Source: Methylobacterium adhaesivum (lineage in GTDB: Bacteria > Pseudomonadota > Alphaproteobacteria > Rhizobiales > Beijerinckiaceae). From it: a DNA stretch of 64,000 nucleotides. The notes under the pieces are model-generated. The model made no database searches. It was not told where the DNA came from and worked only from the letters and a program-made list of their open reading frames with translations. Where the stretch lies: assembly GCF_022179065.1 (NCBI RefSeq), contig NZ_BPQD01000003.1:124001-188000 (forward strand), read 5' to 3'. The position numbers were made by a program, and so were the translations under genes. Below, one piece after another: positions 24,992-34,049 of this stretch (positions within the stretch are counted from its first letter, which is position 1; every line of letters starts with the position of its first letter).

Positions 24992-27040
24992 GTGTCCGAT
25001 CGCATCGTGTTCGCCTGTTCCTGCGAGGGAACCATGCCCCTCGACGCGTCCGCTATCGCGCGCGGCTGTGGCGGAACCCTGAAGACCGCCGACCAGCTGT
25101 GCGGACGGGAGCTCGACCGGTTCCGCGAGGCCTTGAACCTCGGCGTGCCCGTCACTGTTTCCTGCACCCTCCAGGCGCCGCTGTTCGACGAGGTCGCCGA
25201 GGAGATGGGCGCGGAGGACCGCGTCGTCTACGCCAAGATCCGCGAGACCGCCGGATGGTCCACGGAAGCGGCGCAAGCGGGGCCGAAGATGGCCGCGCTC
25301 CTCGCCGCCGCGGCCGAGCCCGTGCCCGACGTCGGCACCGTCGCCCTCGAGAGCCAGGGCGTCGCCTTGATCTACGGCCGGGACGCCGTCGCCATCGAGG
25401 CCGGGCGGCGGCTGGCCGGGGATCTCGACGTCACCGTGCTCCTCACCCGGCCGGACGCCGTCGAGCCGCCCCAGCGCAACGACTTTCCGATCCTCCGGGG
25501 AACGATAGCGGGGGCCACCGGCCGCCTCGGGGCGTTCACGCTGCGGATCGACGACTATGCCCTCCCAGCCCCCTCGTCGCGCACCCACCTCATCTTCGGC
25601 CCGGCGCGCAACGGGGCCACCTCGACCTGCGACGTGGTGCTGGACCTGACCGGCGGTACGCCGCTGTTTCCCGCCCACGACCTGCGCAGCGGTTACCTGC
25701 GGGCCGACCCCCGCGACCCGGCGGCGGTGGAGCGGGCGATCACGGCGGCGGCCGACCTCGTCGGCACCTTCGACAAGACGCGGTTCGTGGATTTCCGCGC
25801 CGATCTCTGCGCCCATTCGCGCTCGAAGATCACCGGCTGCACCCGCTGCCTCGAGGTCTGTCCCACGGGGGCCATCGCGTCGGCGGGCGATACCGTCGCC
25901 ATCGATCCGGCGATCTGCGCCGGTTGCGGCAACTGTGCCGCCGTCTGCCCCACGGGGGCGGCCGCCTACGCCGTGCCGCCCGCCGATGCCCTGATGCGAC
26001 GTCTGCGCAGCCTGATGCTGGCCTATGGGCAGGCCGAAGGCCAATCGCCGACGCCCATCGCTCCGACGATCCTGTTCCATGACGGCGACCACGGTGAACC
26101 CCTCATCGACGCGCTCGCCCGCCACGGCGACGGCCTGCCCGCACGGGTGTTGCCCGTGCGCGTCAACGAGATCACGCAGCTCGGCCCCGAAGCCCTGGCG
26201 GCCCTGTTCGCCTACGGCGCGGCCGGCGTGCGCATCCTCGCTCGGGCCCGGCCCCACCACGACCTCGACAGCCTCCACCGCACGGTGACCCTCGCCGACA
26301 CCCTGGCGCAGGCCCTCGGCTACGGCGCGGATGCCCCCGTGGTCTCGGTCATCGAGACCGACGATCCGGACGCCCTCGCGGCGGCCCTGTCGGAGACGGC
26401 GCCCGGCACGCCCTCCCCCCGGCCGAGCCGGTTCATGCCCGTCGGCGGCAAGCGCGAGGTTCTGCGCTTCGCCCTGCGCGAGATGTACGAGGCGGCGCCC
26501 GAGCCGACCGCCTATGTGCCCCTCGCGGCCGGCGCGCCCTTCGGCGGCCTCGACTTCCGCACAGACGATTGCACCCTCTGCCTCGCCTGCGTCGGTGCCT
26601 GCCCGACGAACGCCCTCTCGGACAGCAGCGATCGGCCGTTGCTCGCCTTCGAGGAGAGCCTGTGCGTCCAGTGCGGTCTCTGCGCGGCGACCTGCCCCGA
26701 ATCGGTGATCGACCTGAAGCCTGGCCTCGACTTCGAGGCCTGGACGGCGCCCCGCCGCATCGTGAAGGAGGAGGAGCCGTTCTGCTGCATCGCGTGTGCC
26801 AAGCCGTTCGGCACCCGCAGCACCATCGAGCGGGTCGTCGAGAAGCTGCGCGAGCGCCACTGGATGTTCTCCGGCACGGGCGGCGCGGAGCGGATCAACG
26901 CCCTGATGATGTGCGAGGATTGCCGCGTCGAAGCCGCCCTGAACCAGGGGTTCGATCCCCATGCCGGGCCGGAGCGCTCGCGCACCCGCACGACGGAGGA
27001 TTACCTGCGCGAGCGGACGGAGCGCGGCGAGGCGGTCTGA
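24992..27040 (+). CDS. multi-[4Fe-4S] cluster ferredoxin-like protein
   Basis: A 682-residue cytosolic protein. The N-terminal third has a CSCEGTMP motif and NAD-binding-like alternation. Ferredoxin pairs lie near residues 287-325 (GCTRCLEVCPTGAI, CAGCGNCAAVCPTG) and 527-575 (DDCTLCLACVGACPTNAL, SLCVQCGLCAATCPESVI). A C-terminal set of CCIACAKPFG and MMCEDCR may hold zinc or another cluster. HdrA-like or DMSO-reductase-chain-like electron carriers share this plan, but the overall combination is typical of proteins encoded beside FDH3 clusters. It may feed electrons into or out of the dehydrogenase maturation or a reductase. GTG start at 24992. The next gene, a GNAT, begins 9 bases after its stop. 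Confidence 0.85.
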   Translation: MSDRIVFACSCEGTMPLDASAIARGCGGTLKTADQLCGRELDRFREALNLGVPVTVSCTLQAPLFDEVAEEMGAEDRVVYAKIRETAGWSTEAAQAGPKMAALLAAAAEPVPDVGTVALESQGVALIYGRDAVAIEAGRRLAGDLDVTVLLTRPDAVEPPQRNDFPILRGTIAGATGRLGAFTLRIDDYALPAPSSRTHLIFGPARNGATSTCDVVLDLTGGTPLFPAHDLRSGYLRADPRDPAAVERAITAAADLVGTFDKTRFVDFRADLCAHSRSKITGCTRCLEVCPTGAIASAGDTVAIDPAICAGCGNCAAVCPTGAAAYAVPPADALMRRLRSLMLAYGQAEGQSPTPIAPTILFHDGDHGEPLIDALARHGDGLPARVLPVRVNEITQLGPEALAALFAYGAAGVRILARARPHHDLDSLHRTVTLADTLAQALGYGADAPVVSVIETDDPDALAAALSETAPGTPSPRPSRFMPVGGKREVLRFALREMYEAAPEPTAYVPLAAGAPFGGLDFRTDDCTLCLACVGACPTNALSDSSDRPLLAFEESLCVQCGLCAATCPESVIDLKPGLDFEAWTAPRRIVKEEEPFCCIACAKPFGTRSTIERVVEKLRERHWMFSGTGGAERINALMMCEDCRVEAALNQGFDPHAGPERSRTRTTEDYLRERTERGEAV

Positions 27041-27048
27041 GCCCGGGC

Positions 27049-27543
27049 ATGGAGGGGCTGCGCTGGCGGGCCATGACGACGGACGACCTTCCCGCCGTCG
27101 TGGACCTGGCGAACGCCCTGTTCCCGGACCATTACGAGGCGCCCGAGCGCTTCGCCGAACGCCTGGGCGTGGCCCCCGACCTGTGCCGGGTCCTGGCGCC
27201 CGGGCCGGGGGCGATCCGGGGCTACCGTGTCGCCTATCCCTGGCCGCTCGGCCGCATCCCGCCCCTCGACCGGCCCCTACCGGACGGTCTGGGGGCGTGC
27301 GGCGCGCTCTATCTCCACGACCTCGGCCTGCACCCGGAGGCGGCGGGCCGGGGGCACGCCCGCGCGGCCGTCGCCGATCTCGTCGCCCGCGCCAGGGAAC
27401 AGGCCATCGCCCTCGTGGCGGTGAACCGCTCCGCTGCCTTCTGGGACGCGCAGGGATTTCGCGAGGCGCCCGGCGACGCTGCCCTGGCGGACAAGCTCGC
27501 GGGCTACGGCCCCGAGGCCCGCTACATGGTGCGGTGGCCCTGA
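27049..27543 (+). CDS. GNAT family N-acetyltransferase
   Basis: A 164-residue acetyltransferase fold. Motif A is seen as LYLHDLGLHPEAAGRGHARA, containing the R/Q-x-x-G-x-A type pyrophosphate loop (AAGRGHA), followed by AVADLVARAREQAIALVAVN and the C-terminal FWDAQGFREA. It uses acetyl-CoA; the acceptor cannot be predicted. It starts 9 bases after the 4Fe-4S protein and is probably in the same operon. The downstream gene is convergent, with only 5 bases between stops. Confidence 0.85.
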   Translation: MEGLRWRAMTTDDLPAVVDLANALFPDHYEAPERFAERLGVAPDLCRVLAPGPGAIRGYRVAYPWPLGRIPPLDRPLPDGLGACGALYLHDLGLHPEAAGRGHARAAVADLVARAREQAIALVAVNRSAAFWDAQGFREAPGDAALADKLAGYGPEARYMVRWP

Positions 27544-27548
27544 CGGGT

Positions 27549-28835
27549 TCAGGGCAGGGCCGTCGCCTTTTCGAGGAAGCGTACCAGGGCCGCGCGGTCC
27601 TCCGCCGCCGTGATCGTCTGTTCCGGCATCCGGGTGCCGGGGGTGTAGCGGGCTGGGCCGACCTCGAACAGGCGGGCGATGGTGGCCGCGTCCCAGACGA
27701 GGTCCATGGATTTCAGCGCCTCCGAATAGCGATAACCGGGGGCGGTGGCGATGCGGCGCCCGATGATGCCGGCGAGCGTCGGGCCGGCGCGGGGTCCGTC
27801 CTCCGGCGTCAGGGCATGGCAGGCGACGCAGGCGCGGTAGACCTCGGCGCCGCGATCCCCATGGAAGGCCGCGAGGGGATCGGACGGGCGCGGCAGGCTG
27901 AGCGCCCCGATGGGCTCGCCCGTGGCGGCGTTCCAGCGCCGGACCAGCCGATCGCTTCCGCCGGTGACGAGTTCGTCGCCTCGCCAGGCGACGGACCAGA
28001 CCGGCAGGCCCGGCCCGACGAGGCGGCGCAGCACCCGTCCACCGTCGCGGGCGACCACCGCCACGGTCCCGCCCGCCGTAGCGGCCGCGATCCGGGTTTC
28101 GTCCGGCGAGAGGGCGAGCGCGATGACCGGGTTCGGCCCGACCTCGACAGCGGCGCGCTCGGTGCCGTCCGGCGTCAGGACGCGCACGGTGGCGTCGCCC
28201 CCCGCCACCGCGATCTCGCCGTCGCGGGTCACCGCCAGGGCGTTCAGCGGCGTCGGCAGGGTGACGACCACGGGCGGCGCGGCGCTGTCCACGGCCGACC
28301 AGATCCGCAGGGTGGCGTCGTAGCCCGCCGTGGCGATCCGGCCGTCGGGCAGGTACGCGACGGCATTGACGTTGCCCGCATGCCCCACGAGTTCCCGCGC
28401 CGGCCCGCCCGCGAGGGGCCGGATGCGCGCGGTCCCGTCCCAGGAGGCCGAGGCGAGGCTGAGGCCGTCCGGCGACACCGCGAGCCCCGTCACCGGCCCG
28501 GTATGCTCGGCAAAGACCCGCTCGGGCTCCGACTGCCCCACCCGCCACAGGGCGATGCGGCCGTCTTCGGAGGCGGTGGCAAAGCCGCCGTCCGGCAGGG
28601 CGACGACGGCGTTCACAGCCCCCTCGTGGAACCGCAGAACGCTGAGCGCGGTGCCGGTCGCGATGCCCCAGACGATGACCGCCTGATCGAAGCCGCCCGA
28701 TACCGCGACCTCGCCGCCGGGGAGCACGCCCAGGGCCCGCACCGGGCCGCCATGGCCACGCATCTGCGCGGAGGCCGGCGTCGCCAGCAGGACGGCGAGC
28801 AGGCCGAGGGATCGAAGGAGACGCAGGCGCCGCAT
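27549..28835 (-). CDS. exported WD40 beta-propeller fused to cytochrome c
   Basis: A 428-residue protein with a signal peptide (LRSLGLLAVLLATPASA, before QMRGHGG). About seven WD40 repeats follow (for example HGGPVRALGVLPGGEVAVSG, HAGNVNAVAYLPDGRIATAG). A C-terminal class I cytochrome c domain has heme motif CVACH and a distal Met in PGTRMPEQTI. It is periplasmic and probably a redox protein. Fusions of this kind sit beside FDH, nitrite and other respiratory clusters; here it may be an electron-carrier partner of the formate dehydrogenase. ATG at 28835 is preferred; the upstream start at 28886 would spoil the signal peptide. Confidence 0.88.
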   Translation of the reverse strand: MRRLRLLRSLGLLAVLLATPASAQMRGHGGPVRALGVLPGGEVAVSGGFDQAVIVWGIATGTALSVLRFHEGAVNAVVALPDGGFATASEDGRIALWRVGQSEPERVFAEHTGPVTGLAVSPDGLSLASASWDGTARIRPLAGGPARELVGHAGNVNAVAYLPDGRIATAGYDATLRIWSAVDSAAPPVVVTLPTPLNALAVTRDGEIAVAGGDATVRVLTPDGTERAAVEVGPNPVIALALSPDETRIAAATAGGTVAVVARDGGRVLRRLVGPGLPVWSVAWRGDELVTGGSDRLVRRWNAATGEPIGALSLPRPSDPLAAFHGDRGAEVYRACVACHALTPEDGPRAGPTLAGIIGRRIATAPGYRYSEALKSMDLVWDAATIARLFEVGPARYTPGTRMPEQTITAAEDRAALVRFLEKATALP

Positions 28836-29082
28836 CGTGGTGTCGGATCCGTTCCCAAACCGGCCGCATCGCGGCGCCCGGACCATAGACGAGGCGCCCG
28901 CCCCCTGTCCCGACCTCGGCCCTGGGGCCCTGTGCCGCGCGAAGCCACGTCGGACGGCGCCTCCCGCCCCGCTTGATCAACGTCGGCCGATGGCGCATCG
29001 CAGGGGACATGAATGGCCTTGCCCCCTTGGACCTCCTTTTGGAAGCCGGGATTTGCCGACCGCCCATCCCCGCGAAGACCGC

Positions 29083-30186
29083 ATGAGCAACGGCGTGACG
29101 CGGCTCGCCTCGGCGGCCCTGATGCCCCTGGCCGATGCGGTCGCCTGCCTGACCTCCGGCGTCTCTCCCGTGGCCGAGGACGGGCGGCCCATCCACGCGG
29201 CCCTCGGCTTCACGGCGGCCCGCGATGTGATCGCGGAACGCGATTGGCCCGAGGCGACCACGGCCCTGCGCGACGGCTGGGCGGTGGCGGCCGATGACGT
29301 CATCGGGGCGTCTGCCTATGCGCCGATTTTGCTGACCGCGCCGCCGGTCTGGGTCGAGGCCGGCGAGGCCCTGCCGGACGGCGCTTGCACGGTCCTGCCT
29401 CCGGAGGCCCTGGAGGGCCGTGCCTTCGTGGCGGATGCCCCCCCCGGCGACGGCGCCCGGCGCAGGGGCGAAGACCTGAAGGCCGGAGCCTGCCTGCTCG
29501 CGGCCGGCACGCGCATCGTGCCGAGGCATCTCCTCACCCTGGGCGCTGCCGGTCGCGACGCCGTCCCCGTGCGCGTCCCGCGCATCGGTCTCGTCGCGAC
29601 GGGACGGGCCTCGCTCGTCGCCGCCCTTCTGTCGGCCCTCATCGCCGCCGACGGCGCCGCGTCGACCGAGGTCATGGCCGCCGGCGACGACCCGGACGCC
29701 CTTGCCGCGGCGATCCGCGCGGTGCGGGCCGACGCGGTGTTCGTCCTCGGCGGCACCGGTCCCGGCCGGACCGATCACAGCGTCGCCGCCCTGGCGCGGG
29801 CCGGCGCGGTTGCCGCCCACGGCATCGCCCTCCGGCCGGGCGAGACCGCCGCCATCGGTCGCGCCGACGGCTGCCCCGTCCTGCTGCTGCCCGGCCGTCC
29901 GGAGGCGGCCCTCGCGGTCTATCTCGCCCTCGGGCGCCCCCTCGTGTCGGCCCTCACGGGCGCCCGTCCGCCGGAGCCCGCGACCGCGACGCTGCTGCGC
30001 AAGGTCACGGCCACCATCGGGGTCAGCGACGTGGTGTTCGTGCGCCGCGCCGCCGAGGGGATCGAGCCACTCGGCGGCGTCGACCTCGCCCTGTCGCGCC
30101 TCGCCGAGGCGGACGGGGCGATCCTGGTGGAGCCCGAGCGGGAGGGTTACCCCGAAGGAGCGACATGCGAGGTCCTGCCCCTGTGA
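29083..30186 (+). CDS. degenerate MoeA-like molybdopterin-binding protein
   Basis: A 367-residue protein that aligns with MoeA in outline: a domain I phrase EATTALRDGWAVAADD (canonical DGYAV), a Rossmann-like part, VLGGTGPGRTDHSVAALAR in place of the GGVSxGxxD loop, and CPVLLLPGRPEAALAVYL for the LPGNPVS loop. The usual STGDEL motif is lost (here VATGRASLVAALL), so catalysis of Mo insertion is doubtful. It may bind molybdopterin as a carrier or sensor. It is the first gene of a four-gene cluster (with the MoeA-PBP fusion, mobB and moeA) and overlaps the next gene by 22 bases. Confidence 0.8.
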   Translation: MSNGVTRLASAALMPLADAVACLTSGVSPVAEDGRPIHAALGFTAARDVIAERDWPEATTALRDGWAVAADDVIGASAYAPILLTAPPVWVEAGEALPDGACTVLPPEALEGRAFVADAPPGDGARRRGEDLKAGACLLAAGTRIVPRHLLTLGAAGRDAVPVRVPRIGLVATGRASLVAALLSALIAADGAASTEVMAAGDDPDALAAAIRAVRADAVFVLGGTGPGRTDHSVAALARAGAVAAHGIALRPGETAAIGRADGCPVLLLPGRPEAALAVYLALGRPLVSALTGARPPEPATATLLRKVTATIGVSDVVFVRRAAEGIEPLGGVDLALSRLAEADGAILVEPEREGYPEGATCEVLPL

Positions 30187-32156
30187 CGAAGGCGGACAGC
30201 ATGCCCTTCCGCGAGCGACTCGCGGCCGCCGCCCGGCAGGAGCAGTTCCTGACCGTGGTGAGCCGCGAGGAGGCGTCGGCGCGCTTTCGGACGGCGGTCC
30301 CCCACGTGGCCCTGCCGGCCGAGAGCGTCGCCCTCGCGGAGGCGTTGGGACGGGTGCTGGCCGAGGATGTCGCCTCCCCCATCGACGTGCCGCCCTTCGA
30401 CCGGGCCATGGTGGACGGGTTCGCCGTGCGCGCCGGGGACACGCAGGGCGCGGGGGCGGCGAGCCCGCGGCGCCTTCGCCTCAACCACGAGATCCTGGCC
30501 TGCGGCGTCGCCCCCGGCCTCGCGGTCACCGAGGGCACCGCGACCCCCATCGCCACGGGCGGCGTGATCCCGCGCGGCGCCGATGCTGTGGTGATGGTCG
30601 AGCAGACCGAGTTCTTCGCCGACGCACTCGCCGTCGACCTCGTCCAGGCGGCGCGGCCGGGCCAGTTCGTCGGCTATGCCGGGGGCGACATGGCCGCCGG
30701 GGAAACCGTCCTGCGCAAGGGTCTGCGCATCACCGCGCGGGAGATCGGCATGCTGGCCGCCTGCGGCCTGGCCCGCGTGCCCGTGGTGCGCCGGCCCCGC
30801 GTCGCGGTCTTGTCCACGGGCGACGAGCTCGTGCCGGCCGGCGCGCCCCTTCCCCCCGGGTCCCTCTACGATTCCAACGGACCCATCGTCGCCGCGTCGG
30901 TGACGGAGAACGGCGGCGAGGCCGTTCCCCTCGGCATCGTGCGCGACGATGCGGCCGCCCTCGCGGCGGCCCTGGCGCGGGCGCTGGCCGAGAACGATGT
31001 CGTGGTCCTGTCGGGCGGCACGTCGAAGGGGGCCGGCGACGTCTCGCACCGGATCCTGCGCGACCTCGGGGCTCCCGGCATCCTCGTTCACGGCGTCGCC
31101 CTGAAACCCGGCAAGCCCCTGTGCCTCGCGGTGGCGGACGGCAAGCCTGTCGTGGTGCTGCCGGGGTTTCCGACCTCGGCCATGTTCACGTTCCACGATT
31201 TCGTCGTGCCCCTCGTCCGCGCCATGGCGGGCCTGCCGCCGCGCGAGGAGGAGGCGGTCTCGGCCGTCCTGCCCCAGCGCGTTGCCTCCGAACTCGGGCG
31301 GACCGAGTTCGTGATGGCGGCCCTGACGCGGACGCCGGAGGGGCTGGTCGCCCTGCCCGTGTCGAAGGGATCGGGCGCCGTCACCGCCTTCTCGCAGGCC
31401 GACGGCTTCTTCGCCGTTCCCGCCGCCCGCTCCGGGGTGGAGGCGGGCGAGACCGTATCGGTCACCCGCCTCGGGGCGGGCTTGAGCCCGCCCGACCTCA
31501 CTCTCATCGGCAGCCACTGCGTCGGCCTCGACCGCGTCGTCGGGCTCCTGGCCGAACGCGGCCTGCGGACCCGGACCCTGTGGGTCGGCTCGGCCGGGGG
31601 GCTCGCCGCCCTCGAGCGCGGCGAATGCGATCTCGCCGCCCTGCACCTCCTCGATCCCGCCACCGGCCTCTACAACGCGCCGTTCCTCGCCGAAGGCTTC
31701 ACCCTCGTGCCCGGCTGGGGGCGCCTCCAGGGCGTGGTGTTCCGGCCCGGCGATCCCCTGTTCGAGGGGGTGGACGCGCGGGCGGCCGTGGCCGCCGCCG
31801 TGGCCCGGCCTGAGACCGTGATGGTGAACCGCAATGTCGGCTCAGGCACCCGCGCCCTCATCGACGACCTCCTCGGCGGACAGCGCCCCGCCGGGTTCTG
31901 GAACCAGCCGCGGTCCCACAACGCCGTGGCTGCGGCGGTGGCGCAGGGGCGGGCCGATTGGGGCGTCGCCATCGCCACCGTGGCCCGCGCCTACGGCCTC
32001 GGATTCCTGCCCCTGACGCAGGAGCGCTACGACTTCGCCCATGCGGCGGCCGACCGGGCGAAGCCGGCCGTGGCGGCGTTCCGCGCGGTGCTCGCGGAGG
32101 CGCCGACGCGGGCGGCCCTGCGCGACCTCGGCTTCGCCGTGGATGCAGTGTCATGA
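30165..32156 (+). CDS. MoeA fused to a periplasmic-binding-protein-like domain
   Basis: A 663-residue fusion. Residues about 25-440 form a MoeA module with PPFDRAMVDGFAV (76-88), STGDEL, DSNGPIVAA, SGGTSKGAGD, KPGKPLC and LPGFPTSA. Residues about 445-660 match a substrate-binding (PBP2/LysR-effector-like) domain: DLTLIGSHCVGLDRVVGLLA, WVGSAGGLAALERGECDLAA and FWNQPRSHNAVAAAVAQGRA. In related proteins the C-terminal part may sense or hold oxyanion or cofactor. ATG at 30165 with AAGGAG is used although it overlaps the previous gene; GTG at 30183 (GTGA overlap) is an alternative. It ends overlapping mobB (ATGA). Confidence 0.88.
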   Translation: MRGPAPVTKADSMPFRERLAAAARQEQFLTVVSREEASARFRTAVPHVALPAESVALAEALGRVLAEDVASPIDVPPFDRAMVDGFAVRAGDTQGAGAASPRRLRLNHEILACGVAPGLAVTEGTATPIATGGVIPRGADAVVMVEQTEFFADALAVDLVQAARPGQFVGYAGGDMAAGETVLRKGLRITAREIGMLAACGLARVPVVRRPRVAVLSTGDELVPAGAPLPPGSLYDSNGPIVAASVTENGGEAVPLGIVRDDAAALAAALARALAENDVVVLSGGTSKGAGDVSHRILRDLGAPGILVHGVALKPGKPLCLAVADGKPVVVLPGFPTSAMFTFHDFVVPLVRAMAGLPPREEEAVSAVLPQRVASELGRTEFVMAALTRTPEGLVALPVSKGSGAVTAFSQADGFFAVPAARSGVEAGETVSVTRLGAGLSPPDLTLIGSHCVGLDRVVGLLAERGLRTRTLWVGSAGGLAALERGECDLAALHLLDPATGLYNAPFLAEGFTLVPGWGRLQGVVFRPGDPLFEGVDARAAVAAAVARPETVMVNRNVGSGTRALIDDLLGGQRPAGFWNQPRSHNAVAAAVAQGRADWGVAIATVARAYGLGFLPLTQERYDFAHAAADRAKPAVAAFRAVLAEAPTRAALRDLGFAVDAVS

Positions 32157-32704
32157 GTGCCCCCCGGATCATCGGCCTCGCCGGCTGGAGCGGCGCCGGC
32201 AAGACCACCCTGCTGACGCGCCTGATCCCGGCCCTCGTCGCCCGGGGCCTGCGGGTCGCGACCCTGAAGCACGCCCACCACGCCTTCGACGTGGACCAGC
32301 CGGGCAAGGATTCCCATCGCCACCGGGCGGCGGGCGCCGGCGAGGTCATCGTCTCCTCCGCCCTGCGCTGGGTCCAGATCCACGAGGTGGCGGACGGCGC
32401 CGAACCCACCCTGGCCGATCTGCTGCGAAAGCTCTCGCCCTGCGACCTCGCCCTCGTCGAGGGCTTTAAGCGCGAGGCGCACGCGAAGATCGAGGTCCAC
32501 CGCGCCGCCAACGGACGGCCCCCGCTCCATCCGGACGATCCGCGCATCGTCGGAATCGCGAGCGACACGGCTTTCCCGCAGGCCCCTGTTCCGGTGGTGG
32601 ATCTCGACGACATCGCCGGGATCGCCGACCTCGTCCTCGCCGGCGCCGAACCCCTCGGCGCGACCCTGGACCGCCTCGGGAGGCATCATGGCGCAGCTGA
32701 GTGA
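32153..32704 (+). CDS. mobB: molybdopterin-guanine dinucleotide biosynthesis protein MobB
   Basis: A 183-residue P-loop protein. The Walker A motif GWSGAGKTTLL is at about residues 11-21, then THE MobB phrases ATLKHAHHAFDVDQPGKDSH and SPCDLALVEGFKREAHAKIE. MobB binds GTP and aids conversion of Mo-molybdopterin to the bis-MGD cofactor needed by the formate dehydrogenase. Its start overlaps the previous stop (ATGA) and its end overlaps moeA by 17 bases, so the cluster is translated as a unit. MobA itself is not in the window. Confidence 0.93.
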   Translation: MSAPRIIGLAGWSGAGKTTLLTRLIPALVARGLRVATLKHAHHAFDVDQPGKDSHRHRAAGAGEVIVSSALRWVQIHEVADGAEPTLADLLRKLSPCDLALVEGFKREAHAKIEVHRAANGRPPLHPDDPRIVGIASDTAFPQAPVPVVDLDDIAGIADLVLAGAEPLGATLDRLGRHHGAAE

Positions 32705-33941
32705 CGATTGCTTCGCCTTCGGCGGAGCCCTGATGCGGATCGAGGACGCGGCCGGTCTCATCGCCGAGCGCCTGCCCGTCCTCGCCGGGACGGAGTGGGT
32801 GCCCCTCATCGAGGCCGACGGCCGCGTGGCGGCCGAGGACGTGCGCGCCGGCCACGACGTTCCGCCCTTCGCCAATTCCGCCGTCGACGGCTACGCCGTG
32901 CGCCACGCCGATCTGACGCCGGAGGGAGAGACCCGCCTGCCCGTGCGGGGGCGGCTCCCCGCAGGGGCGGCGCCCGAGGCCGTGGCGGCGACGGGAGGCG
33001 CCGTGCGGATCTTCACCGGCGCCGCCCTGCCGCCGGGCGCCGATACCGTGTTCATGCAGGAAGACGTGCGCCGCGAGGGCGAGGCCGTCCTGTTGCCGCC
33101 GGGCCTGAAGCCGGGCGCCAATGCCCGCGCGGCCGGCGAGGACGTCGCGCGCGGCGAACGCATCATCGCGGCGGGCCGCCGGCTGGTGCCGCAGGATCTC
33201 GCCCTCGCGGCCGCCACGGGCCATGCGCGCCTGCCCGTCCGCACCCGCCTGCGCGTCGCCCTGTTCTCCACCGGCGACGAACTCGCGGAACCGGGCGCAC
33301 CCCTGGGGGCCGGGGCCATCCACGATTCCAACCGGGTGATGCTGGCAAGCCTCCTCACCCGCCTCGGCGCGCAGGTGGACGATCTCGGCATCCTGCGCGA
33401 CGCGCCCGAACCCCTGGCCCGGCGCCTCGCCGAGGCCGCCCGCGACCACGACCTCATCCTCACCTCCGGTGGCGTGTCCACGGGGGAGGAAGATCATGTG
33501 CGCACCGCCGTGGAGGCCGTGGGCCGCCTACTGTTCTGGCGCCTCGCCATCAAGCCGGGGCGTCCCGTCGCCATGGGGCTCGTCGGCGGGACGCCGTTCG
33601 TCGGCCTGCCGGGCAATCCCGTCGCGGTCTACGTCACCCTCCTGTTCGTGGTGCGGCCTCTCCTCGCGCGGCTCGGCGGCGAGACCCTGGTCCCGGCCAT
33701 GCGCCAGACCGTGCGGGCCGCCTTCGCCTATCGCAAGAAGGCCGGGCGGCGGGAATTCGTCCGGGTCAGTCTCGCGACCGGTCCCGACGGGGTCGTGGAG
33801 GCGCACAACTTCCCCCGTGAGGGCGCCGGCCTCCTCACCTCCCTCACCGGCAGCGACGGCCTTGCCGAGTTGCCGGACGAGGCCATCGGCGTGACCCCCG
33901 GCGATGCCCTCGCCTTCCATCCGCACGCCGCGCTCTGGTAG
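32688..33941 (+). CDS. moeA: molybdopterin molybdotransferase MoeA
   Basis: A 417-residue canonical MoeA. Motifs in order: VPPFANSAVDGYAVRHAD (substrate loop), IFTGAALPPGADTVFMQEDV, FSTGDELAEPG, HDSNRVMLASLL, SGGVSTGEEDHVR, KPGRPVAMG and LPGNPVAVYVTLL. It inserts molybdate into adenylylated molybdopterin. All family motifs are intact, in contrast to the degenerate homologue at 29083, so this is the likely working enzyme. ATG at 32688 overlaps the end of mobB. The tungstate importer tupBCA begins 108 bases downstream. Confidence 0.95.
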   Translation: MAQLSDDCFAFGGALMRIEDAAGLIAERLPVLAGTEWVPLIEADGRVAAEDVRAGHDVPPFANSAVDGYAVRHADLTPEGETRLPVRGRLPAGAAPEAVAATGGAVRIFTGAALPPGADTVFMQEDVRREGEAVLLPPGLKPGANARAAGEDVARGERIIAAGRRLVPQDLALAAATGHARLPVRTRLRVALFSTGDELAEPGAPLGAGAIHDSNRVMLASLLTRLGAQVDDLGILRDAPEPLARRLAEAARDHDLILTSGGVSTGEEDHVRTAVEAVGRLLFWRLAIKPGRPVAMGLVGGTPFVGLPGNPVAVYVTLLFVVRPLLARLGGETLVPAMRQTVRAAFAYRKKAGRREFVRVSLATGPDGVVEAHNFPREGAGLLTSLTGSDGLAELPDEAIGVTPGDALAFHPHAALW

Positions 33942-34049
33942 CCCGGCTCACGCAGGGATCGTCGAAACCCGGCGTATCGGACGTCGACTGCCTATTGATC
34001 TTGTCCAGTCAGGCGTAGCATCGCGGGGCGTTGCCACCTGCCGGACGTC

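Noticed and set aside
27277-29820. 847-codon minus-strand open frame
   Set aside because: It overlaps the WD40-cytochrome gene in another frame and has no signal or motif.
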